A stretch of DNA of 64,000 nt from Poecilobothrus nobilitatus (lineage: Eukaryota; Arthropoda; Insecta; Diptera; Dolichopodidae). The notes beneath the pieces are model-generated. The model made no database searches. It was not told the DNA's origin and saw only the letters and a list, made by a program, of their open reading frames with translations. A program made the translations under genes and the position numbers. This document shows positions 13,701-26,392 of the stretch, one piece after another. Within the stretch, counting starts at the first letter, position 1; each line of letters starts with the position of its first letter. The DNA lies in contig OX352774.1 in the NCBI GenBank assembly GCA_947095535.1, positions 66,774,416 to 66,838,415 on the forward strand, in the 5' to 3' direction.

Positions 13701-13984
13701 TTCATTTTTATTATGAAAAACTATCCAATATTTTTCGCCAATTTTTCATTGTTACTTTTGAATTTTCCTTCATTTTATTTTTTAGGTTGAAACAAGGAAT
13801 TGAAAGGAATGTAGAAAATTTAAGATTATAAAGAACGGAAGATGAATCTGTATTGGAAATGAACCATTTTCGGTTAATTAAAGTAATTGATAATGGATAT
13901 AACAGTTTTATAATCTTTTTTTTTCCGAGAGTAATAAAGAATCATCGAAAGATGCTAAAGAGCAGCGGTACAAGCACGATTTCT
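7742..13984. other. 6 kb of A+T-rich DNA, no gene seen; one fragment of repeat family A
   Basis: No frame with convincing coding character was found on either strand. Positions 11020-11180 match the 3' part of family A (CAGTTTTTCTTAATTATATA and a TTTACATTCTATCTAG block as at 26075-26270). A TG microsatellite lies at 11360-11370 and an AT run at 9890-9910. A hairpin of 14 bp with one bulge (CAAAGAC ... GTCTTTG) lies at 12274-12304. Confidence 0.4.
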
Positions 13985-14164
13985 TTCTTTTTTTTTTTGT
14001 ATTTCGCTGCCAGATAAATGTAACAAGAAAATTACTCAGCCTTTCCTTTTCAGACGTGGTTGTACATGTCGTAAGGGGGAATTACTCTTACGAAATTTGA
14101 ACCCACACTACCTCTGTGTTTACAGCGTATTTTATACGCTATTACCTACTAGGCTACCAAGGCC
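13985..14164 (-). mobile_element. tRNA-derived SINE, copy 2 (decayed)
   Basis: It has the same head, body and tail order as the copies at 5403-5597 and 26393-26576: minus-strand GGCCTTGGTAGCCTAGTAGG head, a body with CACGTCTGAAAAGGAAAGG, and a terminal A-rich tail. The B-box is damaged: the expected GGTTCGAATCC now reads GGTTCAAATTT. This copy is therefore unlikely to be transcribed from its own promoter. Confidence 0.75.
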
Positions 14165-14778
14165 ATCCCCACCCTCTTTTTTGGATTTTTTTTGTAAAAT
14201 GAATATTAGATCAATTAATATGAGCGATTCTTCATTTTTGATTACGTTTCTATCCAAAAATAATTACCAAGGTGTCAGTCACAATTAATGATATCACATT
14301 ACTGTGGAAATTAAAAAACTGCGTCAGTTGTTTTAAAAAGAACTTATATTCTTCTGTAATTAATTTTAATTATCATTTATAACATTAATTAAAAAAATAA
14401 AAAAAATAAAAAACAAATAACAGCATTCTATCATTTGTAATAATAAAATAACTTAATTATAAAACTTTAATTCAATTACTATTAAGTATTAGCGGGTATA
14501 TACCGTATATGGTATAATTTATATAAGTACTTTTTTAATGTACAACATATCGATATTTTAATTCTTCGACCAGAGGTATATATACATATATATATAAATG
14601 GTATATACAATCTATATATATACATATATATACATATTAAAACAGATTCTACAAATTATAATAGAAAATATAAACTTTTGTAAACTTTTAATATTTCACA
14701 TTTATTTTTAAAGCGGTAAACGTAGAATTGATAACTTTATGATTCATTTCATATGTGATATACCTTTTTTTATTTTAG
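14165..14778. other. A+T-rich stretch upstream of the small peptide gene
   Basis: Contains near-palindromic TATACCGTATATGGTATA at about 14500-14517 and overlapping TATATACATATATA palindromes at 14575-14640. No upstream exon for the peptide at 14785 could be identified. The end of the stretch is a pyrimidine tract and acceptor (CCTTTTTTTATTTTAG, ending at 14778). Confidence 0.35.
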
Positions 14779-14784
14779 GAAATA

Positions 14785-14904
14785 ATGAATCCGCCTATTA
14801 TTATTACTATTTTGCTAACACTGGCAATAGCCGTTACAATAATTACACCATGCAGTAGTACTAATCCGCACTATCACTGTAGCAGCTATTATTATTGGTA
14901 TTAG
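14785..14904 (+). CDS. candidate small secreted peptide, 39 residues
   Basis: ATG at 14785 opens a 39-codon frame closed by TAG at 14902-14904. The first 24 residues look like a signal peptide: MNPP, then a hydrophobic run of Ile, Leu, Thr, Ala and Val (IIITILLTLAIAVTII), then TPCSS. The remainder is a short polar tail with two His, one further Cys and four Tyr (HYHCSSYYYWY at the end). The ATG lies six bases after a good splice acceptor (pyrimidine tract plus TTTTAG, ending 14778), so a non-coding 5' exon upstream is implied but was not found. Base composition is clearly richer in G+C than the flanks. A decayed partial copy follows at 14905-15065. I do not recognise the family. A chance frame is the main alternative. 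The role is unknown: the composition would fit a secreted cuticular, defence or signalling peptide, but nothing decides between them. Confidence 0.4.
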   Translation: MNPPIIITILLTLAIAVTIITPCSSTNPHYHCSSYYYWY

Positions 14905-15065
14905 TATTATTTTTTAACGTTATTATTTACTACAGATTCAGGACCGTCAGTGATTACAACGTACAGTAGTATATAACACCTTCCTGCATGATATAACCAA
15001 AGATCAAGACAGCTCTACTGTAGCAGTTACTATTATTTTATTACTATTATTATTATTATCCAATT
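14905..15065 (+). pseudogene. decayed partial duplicate of the small-peptide exon
   Basis: Blocks of the upstream exon recur in the same order. ACGTACAGTAGTATATAACA parallels CCATGCAGTAGTACTAATCC, and CTACTGTAGCAGTTACTATT parallels TCACTGTAGCAGCTATTATT. The repeated copy has no open frame. It could equally be 3' untranslated sequence with local repetition. Confidence 0.35.
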
Positions 15066-17423
15066 TCCAATCCAAACATATCCAATTGCTTAGGTGTTAC
15101 AGTTATTTTAGTTAAAAATTTGTTTTTTGCAACTGCTTTACTTTAATGTAATTCAATTACAACTAAATATATCAAAATAAATTAATCAAAATAGTCAATC
15201 TATATCAGCATGATATGTCAGCTGTATCTGTTTCATTGGCTAAGACAAGCGTTGATACAAGCGTTGTGTCTCTTTTAACAAGCTTTGAAACAAGTGTTGA
15301 TTCTCTTTCGGTGAAATTTGTATGTTTTTGATAAGTTTTACTAAATTTTGTACGATTAGAGTTAGTTGATCTAAATTATCACACTTTTTCAAAGAACTTC
15401 TATAGCAAGATATATTCTCTATAGAATAGAACCTATATTTAAATATAAAACGATTAGATGATACAGTGGTTAGAATGCCGACCTGTTAGGGAATCCCAGC
15501 AAAAATTACAACATTTATAATCTGATTTTTGATTTGATTGATTGTTAAAGTAAAAAAAAAATTTATAAATGGTTAGAAGTTAGAACTCAAGCTCCATAAT
15601 ATACATTTTTGCAATTTCAAAACGCTGAACAACATAGGAAATCAGGACATTTTGCCCTCACCACAAATTTTGTAAGTAATATCATAACTAATACAATTTC
15701 TAACAATTTCCTTAGAATTTAGAATCATTGAATGCCCTATAAAATACTCTCCTAGCCATTTTACTATATAACTGTTTCTTGTCTCAATATTTAACTATAA
15801 CTGTCTCTTCTATCATTTAATATTATACAGGATCATATAAACAGTTATAGGATTATTTCCGTTTTAATATTTGTAATAAATTTTTGTTTTCGTGAGTTTC
15901 GAAAAAGTATACATATACATATATAAAATACATTTTATCACGTTTCTATCACATTATAACAATTAAATTACATTATTTTTTCTAATATTTTTCTAACATT
16001 TATTGTAATTAATTTGTAATGGTTTACAGTAATTCATTACAATGTTAAATATTTTCATATGCGTAATTAATTATATATGTATATAATAATTGTTAATATG
16101 TAAGTATGTATATTTTATCAGATGTTATAAATTGTATTATAATTTTAATATTCATTACCACCTGTGCATTTAAAACCATTTGTGGAATGTGTAAATAATG
16201 CACATGTTTAGATTAATAATAATTATAAAGGTATGTTTATTGAACTTTTATTAGAAATTATAAAGGTAGGTAAGAGATGAAATGAAATGGAAAATATATA
16301 TAAATAAAATATAAATATAATATTTATGTATGAAAGTATTATTGATTACATCATTTTCATATTACAAGTTCATTACCATTCAAAAAATTAAATAAAATTA
16401 CACGATATTAAAGAATTCTGTTAATTAAGATTTTGATATTTTAGTTTTCAACGTTAAGACAATTGATGATTTAAAGAGAAATTTCAAAAAGTTGTAATAA
16501 AATAAAGAAATTTTAATATATCAGTTACCCTATTAAATATTTTTATAGATTATTTAGTCGAATGTGCTATTTTTGTTTTTTTTTTGATACACTCCCAATA
16601 AATTCCAAAACCGAAATCCAAATTAATTCTAATCTCCTTCTAACAACGAAATGTCAAATTAATTTTAAAAAAATTTCCTCCCAGTTAATTTCCTCGAGCA
16701 AATGAAATATGCAATAGGGTTAAAGGTAGAGGATATTTTATTCTAGGAAAAATATGCACCAATCCTCTAGTGCATATTTTCACATTAAACAACTACAATT
16801 GCTGTCAAAAATTCCCACAAATCCTCCGATCCTCCGATGCAACTTTATAGTTTGCACTTTTATGTGAAGACCTCTGTTTATTTTTTTTTTGCATTTGCTT
16901 TTGGGTTATCAGTTATGACAAATTATCATGTATAGTAGATGTTACTATATTCCTAGTCGAGCGTTATTTTAAATATTTCCTAAGCAAATATCTCTATTCA
17001 TGCAGATCCATTTATTTTATTCTAGATTTTTCAAATTTCAATTTATGTATATGTATATGTGAATTTTATTATGACAGTTTCGAATTCGTTATTATTTGAA
17101 TTTCTTTTCTTTAAAATTTGGTATTTAAATATTAACAGATGAGTATGAATTATGTAGTTAAAATGTCTGGAATTTTATATGACTGTTTAATTAAGCAAAT
17201 ACAAATTTGACATTATTAATAATTTCATAATATAATTTTAAATTCATATTAAAAATCTTAAAGCTTTTGTTTTATATTGTTCACTTGTTTTTTTTTTTTG
17301 TTATGTGAAGAAATAAAAGCAAAATTTTCAAAAGGAATTTTCGTTTCATCACCGTACTAAGCTTAATAAAAAAAAAAAATAATAAAAAATGGTTAATATA
17401 TAAATCATTGTATCTATAATATA
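15066..17423. other. A+T-rich stretch, no gene seen; tRNA-like head and two small hairpins
   Basis: At about 15461-15500 CAGTGGTTAGAATGCCGACC resembles the A-box half of a tRNA, but no B-box or T-arm follows. An 11-bp perfect stem AAAATATGCAC / GTGCATATTTT with a 10-base loop lies at 16749-16780. TGCAACTTTATAGTTTGCA lies near 16837. The segment 16580-16860 is less A+T-rich than its surroundings but has no frame. Confidence 0.35.
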
Positions 17424-18332
17424 ATACACAAGATGTTGGCGAGACCTTGCCAACATGTAAAAAAATTTTATATCTATAATAAAACACTCACACTGAATGT
17501 AAACTAAACTGGCAATGATGATATTTCTGTATATTTATTTAATAATTTAAAATTACCAAAGACACAAATTTTTGACTCAAAGTATTATCAAGAGACACAA
17601 ACCGTTCATTAAAAATATAAATAAATTTAGTAAATATTATTACGAGTGACCAAATTTTCCACTAGAAGTATTATCAGAGACACAAACCCTTCATTAAAAG
17701 TGAGTACAGTCAAAAAAGGAAAAGTACATACTTAAAAAACACATTTTCAATCAAAATAAATTCAGCAAATTTTTAATTTTTAAATTTGACCGCCACGTCC
17801 ATTATGAACTGGTCGCAGCGGTAAATTAAAAATAAATTATTAATCTTCTGTTGGCATTTTGAATCTTTGTTTTGGAAAAAAAAAATAAAAATAGGTACTC
17901 TTAATAAAATTAAAACGCCTGAAAGTGAAAAAGTGAGAGTGAGCAAAGTTTATAGTAAACCTCATATTTATAAGAAAAAAATAATAGGCCGATTTTATTC
18001 TTGATTTTGTTTTCATTAGTATAAAAGGTGGTAAAAGCTTCGTAACGTACTTTAAAATAGTTTTGTTTGTTTAGGTTGAAATTTAGATTTTTAAGCTAAA
18101 TTTTCGGTAGAACTGGTATAACATAAAATATTCGAAATTTTTTTATTAATGTAAAATTCGGTTGACTTAAATAATTATATTTCATAACAAAAGTCAGAAA
18201 CTTACTAAATATTATAGAAACGGATATTTTTCTTAAAAAAAAAAGAAAAAAATAACATAGAAAATATCATTTTAGAAGCCTTCTCTCACAAAAGATTCAT
18301 AATTTTGTACTAATTTATTATTAGACCATTAA
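17424..18332 (+). repeat. tandem segmental duplication, copy A
   Basis: Collinear with 18421-19199. Shared landmarks in order are ACCTTGCCAACATGTAAAAA, CACTGAATGTAAACTAAACT, GGCAATGATGATATTTCT, ATTATCAGAGACACAAA, GACCGCCAC...ATGAACTGGTCGCAG, ATTTATAAGAAAAAAATAAT, TCAGAAACTTACTAAATATT and TTCATAATTTTGTACTAATT. Copy A has an additional internal repetition of an ATTATCAGAGACACAAAC block about 105 bp apart. A conserved hairpin is annotated separately. No coding frame is present. Confidence 0.75.
17769..17838. repeat. conserved imperfect hairpin inside duplication copy A
   Basis: Left arm TTTTTAAATTTGACCGC ends at 17793, and right arm GCGGTAAATTAAAAATAAAT starts at 17818, with a 24-base loop holding CACGTCCATTATGAACTGGT. 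The same hairpin with the same loop is retained in copy B at about 18647-18721, although flanking sequence has diverged. It may be the terminus of an inserted element or a structured transcript. Confidence 0.45.
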
Positions 18333-18420
18333 TAATATTGTTAGCCATGGAAAAAAGTAAGATTTATTAATCAGATCAGATAATATAATACCTGAAATTA
18401 ATGATTGAATTTCTGATAAT

Positions 18421-19199
18421 ATACACAAGATAATGATAAGACCTTGCCAACATGTAAAAAAAAAATATTTTATTTCTATAATAAATCACTCACACTGAAT
18501 GTAAACTAAACTGGCAATGATGATATTTCTATATATTTATTTAATAATTTCAAATTTTATTATCAGAGACACAAATCTTCGACTAAAAGTTTTATCAGAG
18601 ACACAAATGTTTACTTTTTAAAAAGTACTTTCGACACAAAATTTAAATCAAATTTTTAATTTTTAAATTTGACCGCCACATCCATTATGAACTGGTCGCA
18701 GCGGTAAATTAAAAATAAATTATTATTCTTCTGTTGGCAGTTTTCAAATGACTCTTTGTTTTAAATAAAAATACTCTTAATAAAATTAAAAGACCTGAAA
18801 GTGAAAAGAGCAAAGTTTATAGTAAGCCTTATATTTATAAGAAAAAAATAATAGGTCGATTTAATTCTTGATTTTGTTTTCACTATTATAAAAGCTGGTA
18901 AAAGCTTCGCAACAGACTTTATAGTACTGATAGTAGTTTTGTTTATTTAGGTTAGAATTTTGATTTTTTAAACTGAATTTTTGTATAACATAAAATATTT
19001 GAATTTTTTTTATTAATATAAAATTCGGCAGACTTAGCTAATTATATTTCATAACAGAAATCAGAAACTTACTAAATATTATAGAAATGGATATTTTTCT
19101 TAAAAAAAAAAGAAAAAATAACATAGAAAATATCATTTTAGACGTCTTCTCTCACAATAGATTCATAATTTTGTACTAATTTATTATTAGAACATTAAA
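18421..19199 (+). repeat. tandem segmental duplication, copy B
   Basis: Second copy of the unit at 17424-18332, separated by 88 bp. It is shorter because it lacks one internal repetition found in copy A. Divergence is visible as scattered substitutions and small indels in A/T runs, so the duplication is not recent. Its hairpin at about 18647-18721 keeps GACCGCCACATCCATTATGA. Confidence 0.75.
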
Positions 19200-19800
19200 T
19201 TAAAAAGCTGTCGAAAACGACCGTCACAAAAAAAAAAGACCGAAAATTTATGAAATTACATTATCAGAGACATGAATCTTTTATTAAATATACCAAAGAC
19301 CTCTTCCAAAGTACATTTAAATAAAATAAATTCAGCAAATTTTTTTACAAGCAAAAAAAAAAAATAAACGCAAAAGACTTGAAAGTAGTTTTGGTAATTG
19401 AAGTAATTTCGCGGCGAAAACAACTGTTTTTCATCGACATAAATTTTTTTTTTTTAAAACTAAAGAAAAATAGAGAGTAAAATTTTAACAAATATTAAAA
19501 TTATTTCGATTATTGGGAGTGTTTTAAATGTAACAAAAAAAAAAATGTCGTAGCGGTTGGTGTTGGTTGGTTTTTCGCCGGTTTTTATTGTGCACTTTAT
19601 ACATGTGTTTCAAACAATGTTTGAGATATCGGCACGAACTTTTACCCTGAATATGTTTTTAGCTTGGACCATTTTTTCTCAATAATTAAAAAACTGTCAA
19701 AAATTATCGTCACGAAAAAACGGCGAGAATAAATTAATAAACTGTACCTAACATTTTTAATTTTATGTGTTTAGATTTGTTTTATGTTTTTTTTCCATTA
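19200..19800. repeat. degenerate sequence related to the duplication, plus a G-rich patch
   Basis: ATTATCAGAGACATGAATC at about 19261 and AATAAATTCAGCAAATTTTT near 19325 echo blocks of the duplication. CTGTCGAAAACGACCGTCAC (19209) and CTGTCAAAAATTATCGTCAC (19695) form a second imperfect direct repeat. A richer patch GTAGCGGTTGGTGTTGGTTG lies at about 19549. No gene was seen. Confidence 0.4.
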
Positions 19801-22800
19801 CAAGTAAGTAAGTGATTTCAACGTTTTTTTAATGGTGCTGATGTAAAAATGAAATTTTTAGGTAGTTTATTAAGGGAGTCAGTATGATAACGTAAATGTT
19901 TTTGAATCTATAGAATTTGTGCAATTGCACAGGGGATTTTCTAGTAAACTTTAAATATTAAATTTACTTTTTTAAAAATAAATCAACAAATTATTAACTA
20001 AATAAAAAACAAAAAAAAGTGATAATTTATTTGTGTGCTTTTAAGTTATCCACTTAACCTAATTATTATATTAATTTTTGTACTTGTAATACTTAACTAT
20101 ATAAGAGTTTACATCAATTTGCAAAACAAAATAGCTTTTATTTTTATATTGTTATATTAATTGAAAATTTTAAGTCAATATTTTATAAATTATAAATATG
20201 TTCTTAATTGTATCTGCCTACTTAAATTTTATATTTTAAATACTTATATTATTATTATTGAATTTATTTGAAACACCTTGATATAAATATCACAAAATTA
20301 AAAAGATATAATTGAACAAATTCTCATTTAAAAATTATAAATGAATTTAAAAAAAACTATAGTTAATAGGTGAAAACAATAATTATAATAGGTGTCTTTT
20401 TAAGTGATGAAGCCAATATATAGCCAAAAAAAAAAAATTTATATTTTATATTTCATTCACTATATAATTGTGTTTGTTTGTTTACAAAATTTCTACACCG
20501 TTTCATATACTTAAGTAAAAGAAATTTTAATAACGGTAGTATAGATTGTATTTAAAGAACTTGAAAGTATAGAAAACTATAACAGTCTTTTAAAGTCGAA
20601 AAATCACAATATTTAAGGAAAAACTATGGTGTTTCTGATGTATTTACTTTAAGTTGTACATATGGTTGTACTAAAATATTATTTTTTAAATCTAAAAACG
20701 TTTAACGACAGTATTTTTCTGAAAGTCTGAAAAGTTTTCAAAACCAAAATTTTATGTGAAAGACAAAACTTTGACAAAAACTTTGTATTAATAATTATTA
20801 AAAGATTTTTTTTTTCATTTTTATTTAAGAACTAACTAAGTTAAATCATAAATTGAAAATTTACAATTTTGACATAAACGGAATTTATTAAACTTCTCAT
20901 AAATTTTTTTGAGAAATATTATATTTTTTTTTTATTCACTAATAATGATAAATGTTCAAAAAAAAATTATAATTCAAACAGCTTTATAAATTAAAATTTA
21001 AATGACATAAAGCAATAAGTCAAAAATTTAAAAATTTTAAATGTATCCTACTATCTAGTAATAAATATTAATATATTTATATATTAAATCCTTATAAATC
21101 TTCTCTCTAAAATAGAATTTTTTTTCTGTGTTTTATCTTCCATAACTATTTCAGAACTAATAGTTATTTTTTTCGTGAGTTGATTTATTTAAATTTTCCT
21201 AGAGATCAAATATATAGTTATAAAGAATAAATAGCTATTATATATAGCATGCTAAAACAATGCCTACAGTGCCTAAAACAATAAATTTTTTTTTTTGGTT
21301 TTAATATCTGCTAATTTTAAAAATATGAGTAACTGTTGTAAAGAAATTGATTAAAGTTGGTTAAAGTACAATAATGTAGCTTGAGGGATTACTTCGAACT
21401 CCTGGAAATTTTAAAAATTCCGGTTCTTGAAATCCTGGAAATTTTTCTTGCAAATAATAAAATACCGGACATTCTTTTTGCAAATATTAAAATCCCGGCA
21501 ATGAAAATAATTTTTGGGATTTTTCCAGGTTTTGTTTTCGTTTCTATTAAAAATATAGAAATTGAAACTAAAGCTTATTTAAACAAAAATGATTAAAAAT
21601 TCAAAAAACTTTATGCAAACCGAATGCCCTAACTCTTTTAAAAAAACTTGCTGTCGAAATATACTTGAAAAATAAATAATTTGGAAAGATTTTAGAATTG
21701 GTTACAAAATCAGAGTTTCAATAATTTGTTTAGCTTAATGTTGAAATTATGTATGTATGTAAATCATATGTATGATTTCGAGTTCCGGGATTTCGAGTTT
21801 CCACGAATTTGAGTTTCGGGATTTCGCATTTCGTGATGTCGAGTTTCCGGGAATTTGATTCCGGGATTTCGACCACAACCCGTAACATGAGTTTGACAGA
21901 AAGACTAGACTAACTGATATTAATTTAAAATCATACAGTATATACAGTTTAATACTGCAATAATTTTATATTTGAGACTTATCTTGAATGAGACGTAATT
22001 TTAACTTTGAGTACACATTTCTAAGTTATACAAGGTTTACATAACGTCATTTATTTTGCACTTGCGTAAAAAAAAAACAAGATTATAATACAAATGCATG
22101 TAAGTTAGTTTAAGATATAGAGTAAAACTAAGAAAAAATGAAATTGTTTACTTTTGACGTATAGCATGTGAATTGCCCTTGGTGAATCTTACAAAGTTAG
22201 ATATTGTTATGTTAACTTTTAATATTATGTATGTAACTGGTTTTTTAACAGTCTTCGAATATTACAATTAATCATGTTAGAGTATTGTTGTGTTCGCAGT
22301 CAGTCCTTTTAAGACATAATGTTGTTGCCACCCTAAAATATCTTTTTTTCTCCTAATCGAAATTATAGAAAAGTATAAATAATTACAAAAAAATATTACG
22401 TAATTTTAAAATAAAAAAAAAAAAAAAATACAATAAATATCTTTATTTTGTATTTTCTTGGAAATATTCCGTTCGAAAAATAAAACCCTTAAAAATACTT
22501 TACTATTAATAGTAATTACTACAAATTGTAATTATAGAATATTACAATAAGGTTTAGTCTTTAATAAATAAATAATATTTTATTAAAAATCTAAACTTTT
22601 TTTTTTTCAATAGTTAATAATTGCAAATTTGTAATTAAAGTTCGATGACTAAACAATTTTAAGATGGAAGAAATATATTATTAAAAATGAAAAACGAAAT
22701 TAATTCTAAATTTATAAAAAGTAACAAATTTTTTTATTTAATATAAATAAAACTATAGAATGTGTTTTTGTTTTTAATGCACTCGTTATATAAAAAGTTG

Positions 22801-25470
22801 AATAAAAAACAACACAAAAACTAAATATTATTTTGCAACACTTAAATTTAAAAAAAATATGTATATATGTATTTATGCATATATTTAAATATGCATGGTG
22901 TTAAGTTAGTAATCAATATCCAAATTATGAAATCCGAAAACCACAAAATTTAAATCTTTTCGAAAGTTTTGAGAGAGTGGGGGATCCCACTGTTTTGAGT
23001 GCTTTGATGTTGAAATATTTTTTTTTCCCTTTGAGTGTGGACTGTAAAAATCACCGAAAGACACTGCTCATCGCAACACAGTTATGTGAGATTTTAACTC
23101 TTTTTAGTGAGTCCCAACCATGTCTTAAAAGATTAAAACAAGTCTTAAAAACTAACTATTAATTTTGCATTAATTAGAAATACGAAATTTTAGCTGTAAT
23201 TAGGCGTGTGAATTTCAAGCCATTTTGCTGGATAGCAAAATTAGAATAGACAGATTTTAATGTAACTAATTAGATGATAACGCATTGTGTTGACGCAATG
23301 CAGCCATTGTATAATCGTTCGAAAGCACCGAAAGTTTCAGATTGCCGAATTTTAAAAAAACTCGCACGTCTAATTTTTGAATTTAGTAGTGTTTGAATTT
23401 TTACCCTTTCTAGTGTTTGAATTTTGAGAATTGGGATTACGTAGTTTGGTTAACCTTTTAAGTTATCAAAAAAAAAAAAAAAAACAGAGCATTGAGAGCA
23501 TAGTTTGAGACAAGTCTAAGGTACAACGACTTTTAAGATTAATGAACATTAAATGTTCAAAAGATGTTTTTATAAATAAGTATTTTATTTTTATAGGTTT
23601 ATACAAAAGATCATATAAAAAAGCCGATCTTTGTTACTTTTGTAAAGTGCATAATATAAAAGTCGATAATTACATCCAAATAGTCGAATCTGTTAATGAA
23701 TGATGTTATTTTGTTACACCAGAACAATGAAATATAAATTATTTTGACAAAATATATTTTGTAAATTCTTTAAAACTATTAAAAATAGACTTTTACTTTT
23801 AAAATAATTTTTTACATAACAGTATCAACTTTTAAGATCTCTTTTTTCTTGAGTTATTCATAGATTAGCGCTGCCTTTCAAACTTTAACTTTTACCAAAT
23901 TAATTTGTCTATTTTTTTTTTAAATTTATTAAAGTGATATAATTGCACCCTGTATTTTCACTTTTACACCAATTTCAGTATTAAATTATTTTGTCACTTA
24001 AAAAAAAATTTGTTTTTTGAAATTTTTCAAATGAATTGCTTAAGATGAATTTTGAATAAATTCATAGAAATTAAAAAGTAAAAAATTTTGTATATTAAAA
24101 TCAAGAATTGAAAACGCGGTCTTTGGTTACTGAAAGTCTTTATTTTAACGAAACTATATATTTTCATATAGCGATTCTTGTGATACTACTACACATAAGT
24201 ATTTATTATAATTTATCTTTACGTTCAGGGTGACACTTCCGGTTTATTTATTTATTTTTTCCTGATCTTAATAAATTGTACTATTTTGATTAAGCTTTCA
24301 TTTAAGTTTATAAATCAAATATCTTTATTAATTATTTTTCAATTAAATTTTTAATCAATGAAAAGAAAAGATATTATATAAAATAACATACTGCTAACAT
24401 ACTGTAAGTAAGTCGCACCAAGTAGATTTTTCACTATAGTAGACGCACAGTAAATTATAATAGGCCCGGTCAGTTTTAATAATCTTTAAGTAAATAAATT
24501 TTGTGTAAATTTGACTTTTATTATAAAAGTAAATATAATAGAGTGGTTTCTTCACATAAGTTAAGTTACATGACGTACATTTTTACTTTTTAGTTTAAAT
24601 TTTTAATAATATAATTAGTAAAATTTATTTCTACAAACCTACTAGACAGCTTTTATTTTTTAGAGTGAAAATAACAATTGAATGAAAAACTTGGAGTAAT
24701 TTAGTTTAACTTATTTTCTCAGACCCGTTCATTAAAAAATAAAAATAAAATATATATGTACAAAAATAATACGAGGATTCCTTGAGATTTCTTGAAAACG
24801 TTAGATTTTTTTTTGCTGCATGACAATTGTACACATGACGTATAGCAATATGTATTATTATTTTTCTTTGTAGGTACATATTTATATTAAATTCTTAGAT
24901 AAAATATGCCAGAAATCAGTCAATAGTACTAAAAGTTATTTTTTGTACATTAATAAAGCTATAACTAAGATTTTTAATACATACTCGAAAGCATAATGTA
25001 TTATATATTAAAAAATTTGAATTATTTAGCTTCATATTCATATACATACATATTATGTATGTATTTACTCAATAAATTAAACCATTTTTCTCAATTAAAT
25101 TAAAATTTTAACTTTACACACGTGATTTTAAAATTAAAAAAAAAAATCTATCTACATATGTATATATTTTTACAACTATATTAATTACAACTTACAATTA
25201 AATAATAGTTTAATAACAATATTTCAAAACAAATATATATGTACTAACAAATATACAAAACTATATTTTATCATAACGAGTAAATAATATGCAATTACAT
25301 ACTTACATAATAAACTTATCTATGAACAAACATACATACCTACATATTATGTATTAATCTCTCGCGTAACATCTGACATTAAAAATTGTTGTTTCAGGAA
25401 ATTTCCAAAAAGAAAATGTAAACATTGACATCGTGTATTTGTTTTGCTTTTTTTTTAACACACATTTTAA
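19801..25470. other. 5.7 kb of A+T-rich DNA, no gene seen; degenerate GGGATTTCGAGTT repeats
   Basis: Positions 21377-21520 hold imperfect repetitions of AATTCCGG / AATCCTGGAAATT / AATCCCGGCAAT. Positions 21775-21875 repeat GGGATTTCGAGTTTC with variation, related to the TCCCGAAA arrays at 31080 and 48230. GGTTACAAAATCAGAGTTTC at 21697 belongs to the dispersed repeat seen at 31977-32230. A less A+T-rich patch at 22970-23530 contains a short hairpin GCATTG...CAATGC (about 23283) but no credible gene. Confidence 0.35.
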
Positions 25471-26280
25471 TTTTTAGCATATTTTTTTTGTGCTAAATTA
25501 TTTTGACAAAAAAAATGCGACTATTAGTTTCACTCTGTTCGTTTGTCCGTCTGTTTACAAAACTTCAAGATAGAGCAATTAAAATTTTAACCATAGGTAG
25601 GTCTCATAAAAAAAAATTAATGTGGTAAACCACCAACTTTTCATGTAGCCCCATTTATTATGGAGCTACAGCTCCTCAAACTTTGAAAAAGCTCTATTTT
25701 TAAATGTGTATATCTCATGTTATGCTTAACATTTTTTCGATTTAAAAACGCCATTCGACAGAACTTTTCTTTACCTTTATAAATAAATAACAAAATTGTA
25801 CATTTCTTTTAAATTTAATATTTAAATTTACCGTTATGTAAAAACCAAATTTTTCACGATTTTTCTTCCTTTATAACTGTGATACGGTTTTAGATAGTGA
25901 TTTGAAATTTTAAAATTCAATTATAATTGAAAATAATTAAATTGAAATTTTGTTATTTTTAATTAAACATCTGTAACTTCTGTAAGGCATCTGTATAAAT
26001 TTTTTCAAAATAAAAGGCAAAAAATTAAAACTTCAATTTTATAATTTTACATTCAACTTTATAATTTTACATAATAGTTTTTCTTAATTATATATGTAGA
26101 GTTCCTTTAAAATTGACAAAAGTGTTTCTTTATGTATCACATTTTTTCTTATTATATGAAATTTTAAGAAAATTTTCAAATTTTGATTCACGTCACAATT
26201 CTCAAAAGTTTTTATTGTATTTTGAAAATGTGCACTTTTAAAAACCGTTGGTTTACATTCTACCTTGTTCTTTCTTTTAA
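25471..26280 (+). repeat. dispersed repeat family A, copy 2 (most complete)
   Basis: Order of blocks: TTTTTAGCATA...TGTGCTAAATT hairpin-like head, TTAGTTTCACTCTGTTCGTT, TGTCCGTCTGTTTACAAAAC, GTAGCCCCATTTATTATGGA with GCTACAGCTCCTCAAACTTT, TTTACCGTTATGTAAAAACC, CTTAATTATATATGTAGAG, and AAAACCGTTGGTTTACATTC at the end. Other copies carry subsets in the same order. It has no coding potential. I cannot assign it to a known class. Confidence 0.6.
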
Positions 26281-26392
26281 ATAAACATTCAATATTCATG
26301 TATTGAATGTTAAAAAAATTTTTTAATGATTCATTTTAACAAATTATTGTATGTACTTTACTAATATATTAATAATACATGTTAATAAAAAT

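Noticed and set aside
22977..23162. 61-codon frame in a less A+T-rich patch
   Set aside because: It lacks an ATG at the listed start and any recognisable motif; the patch may be an old insertion.
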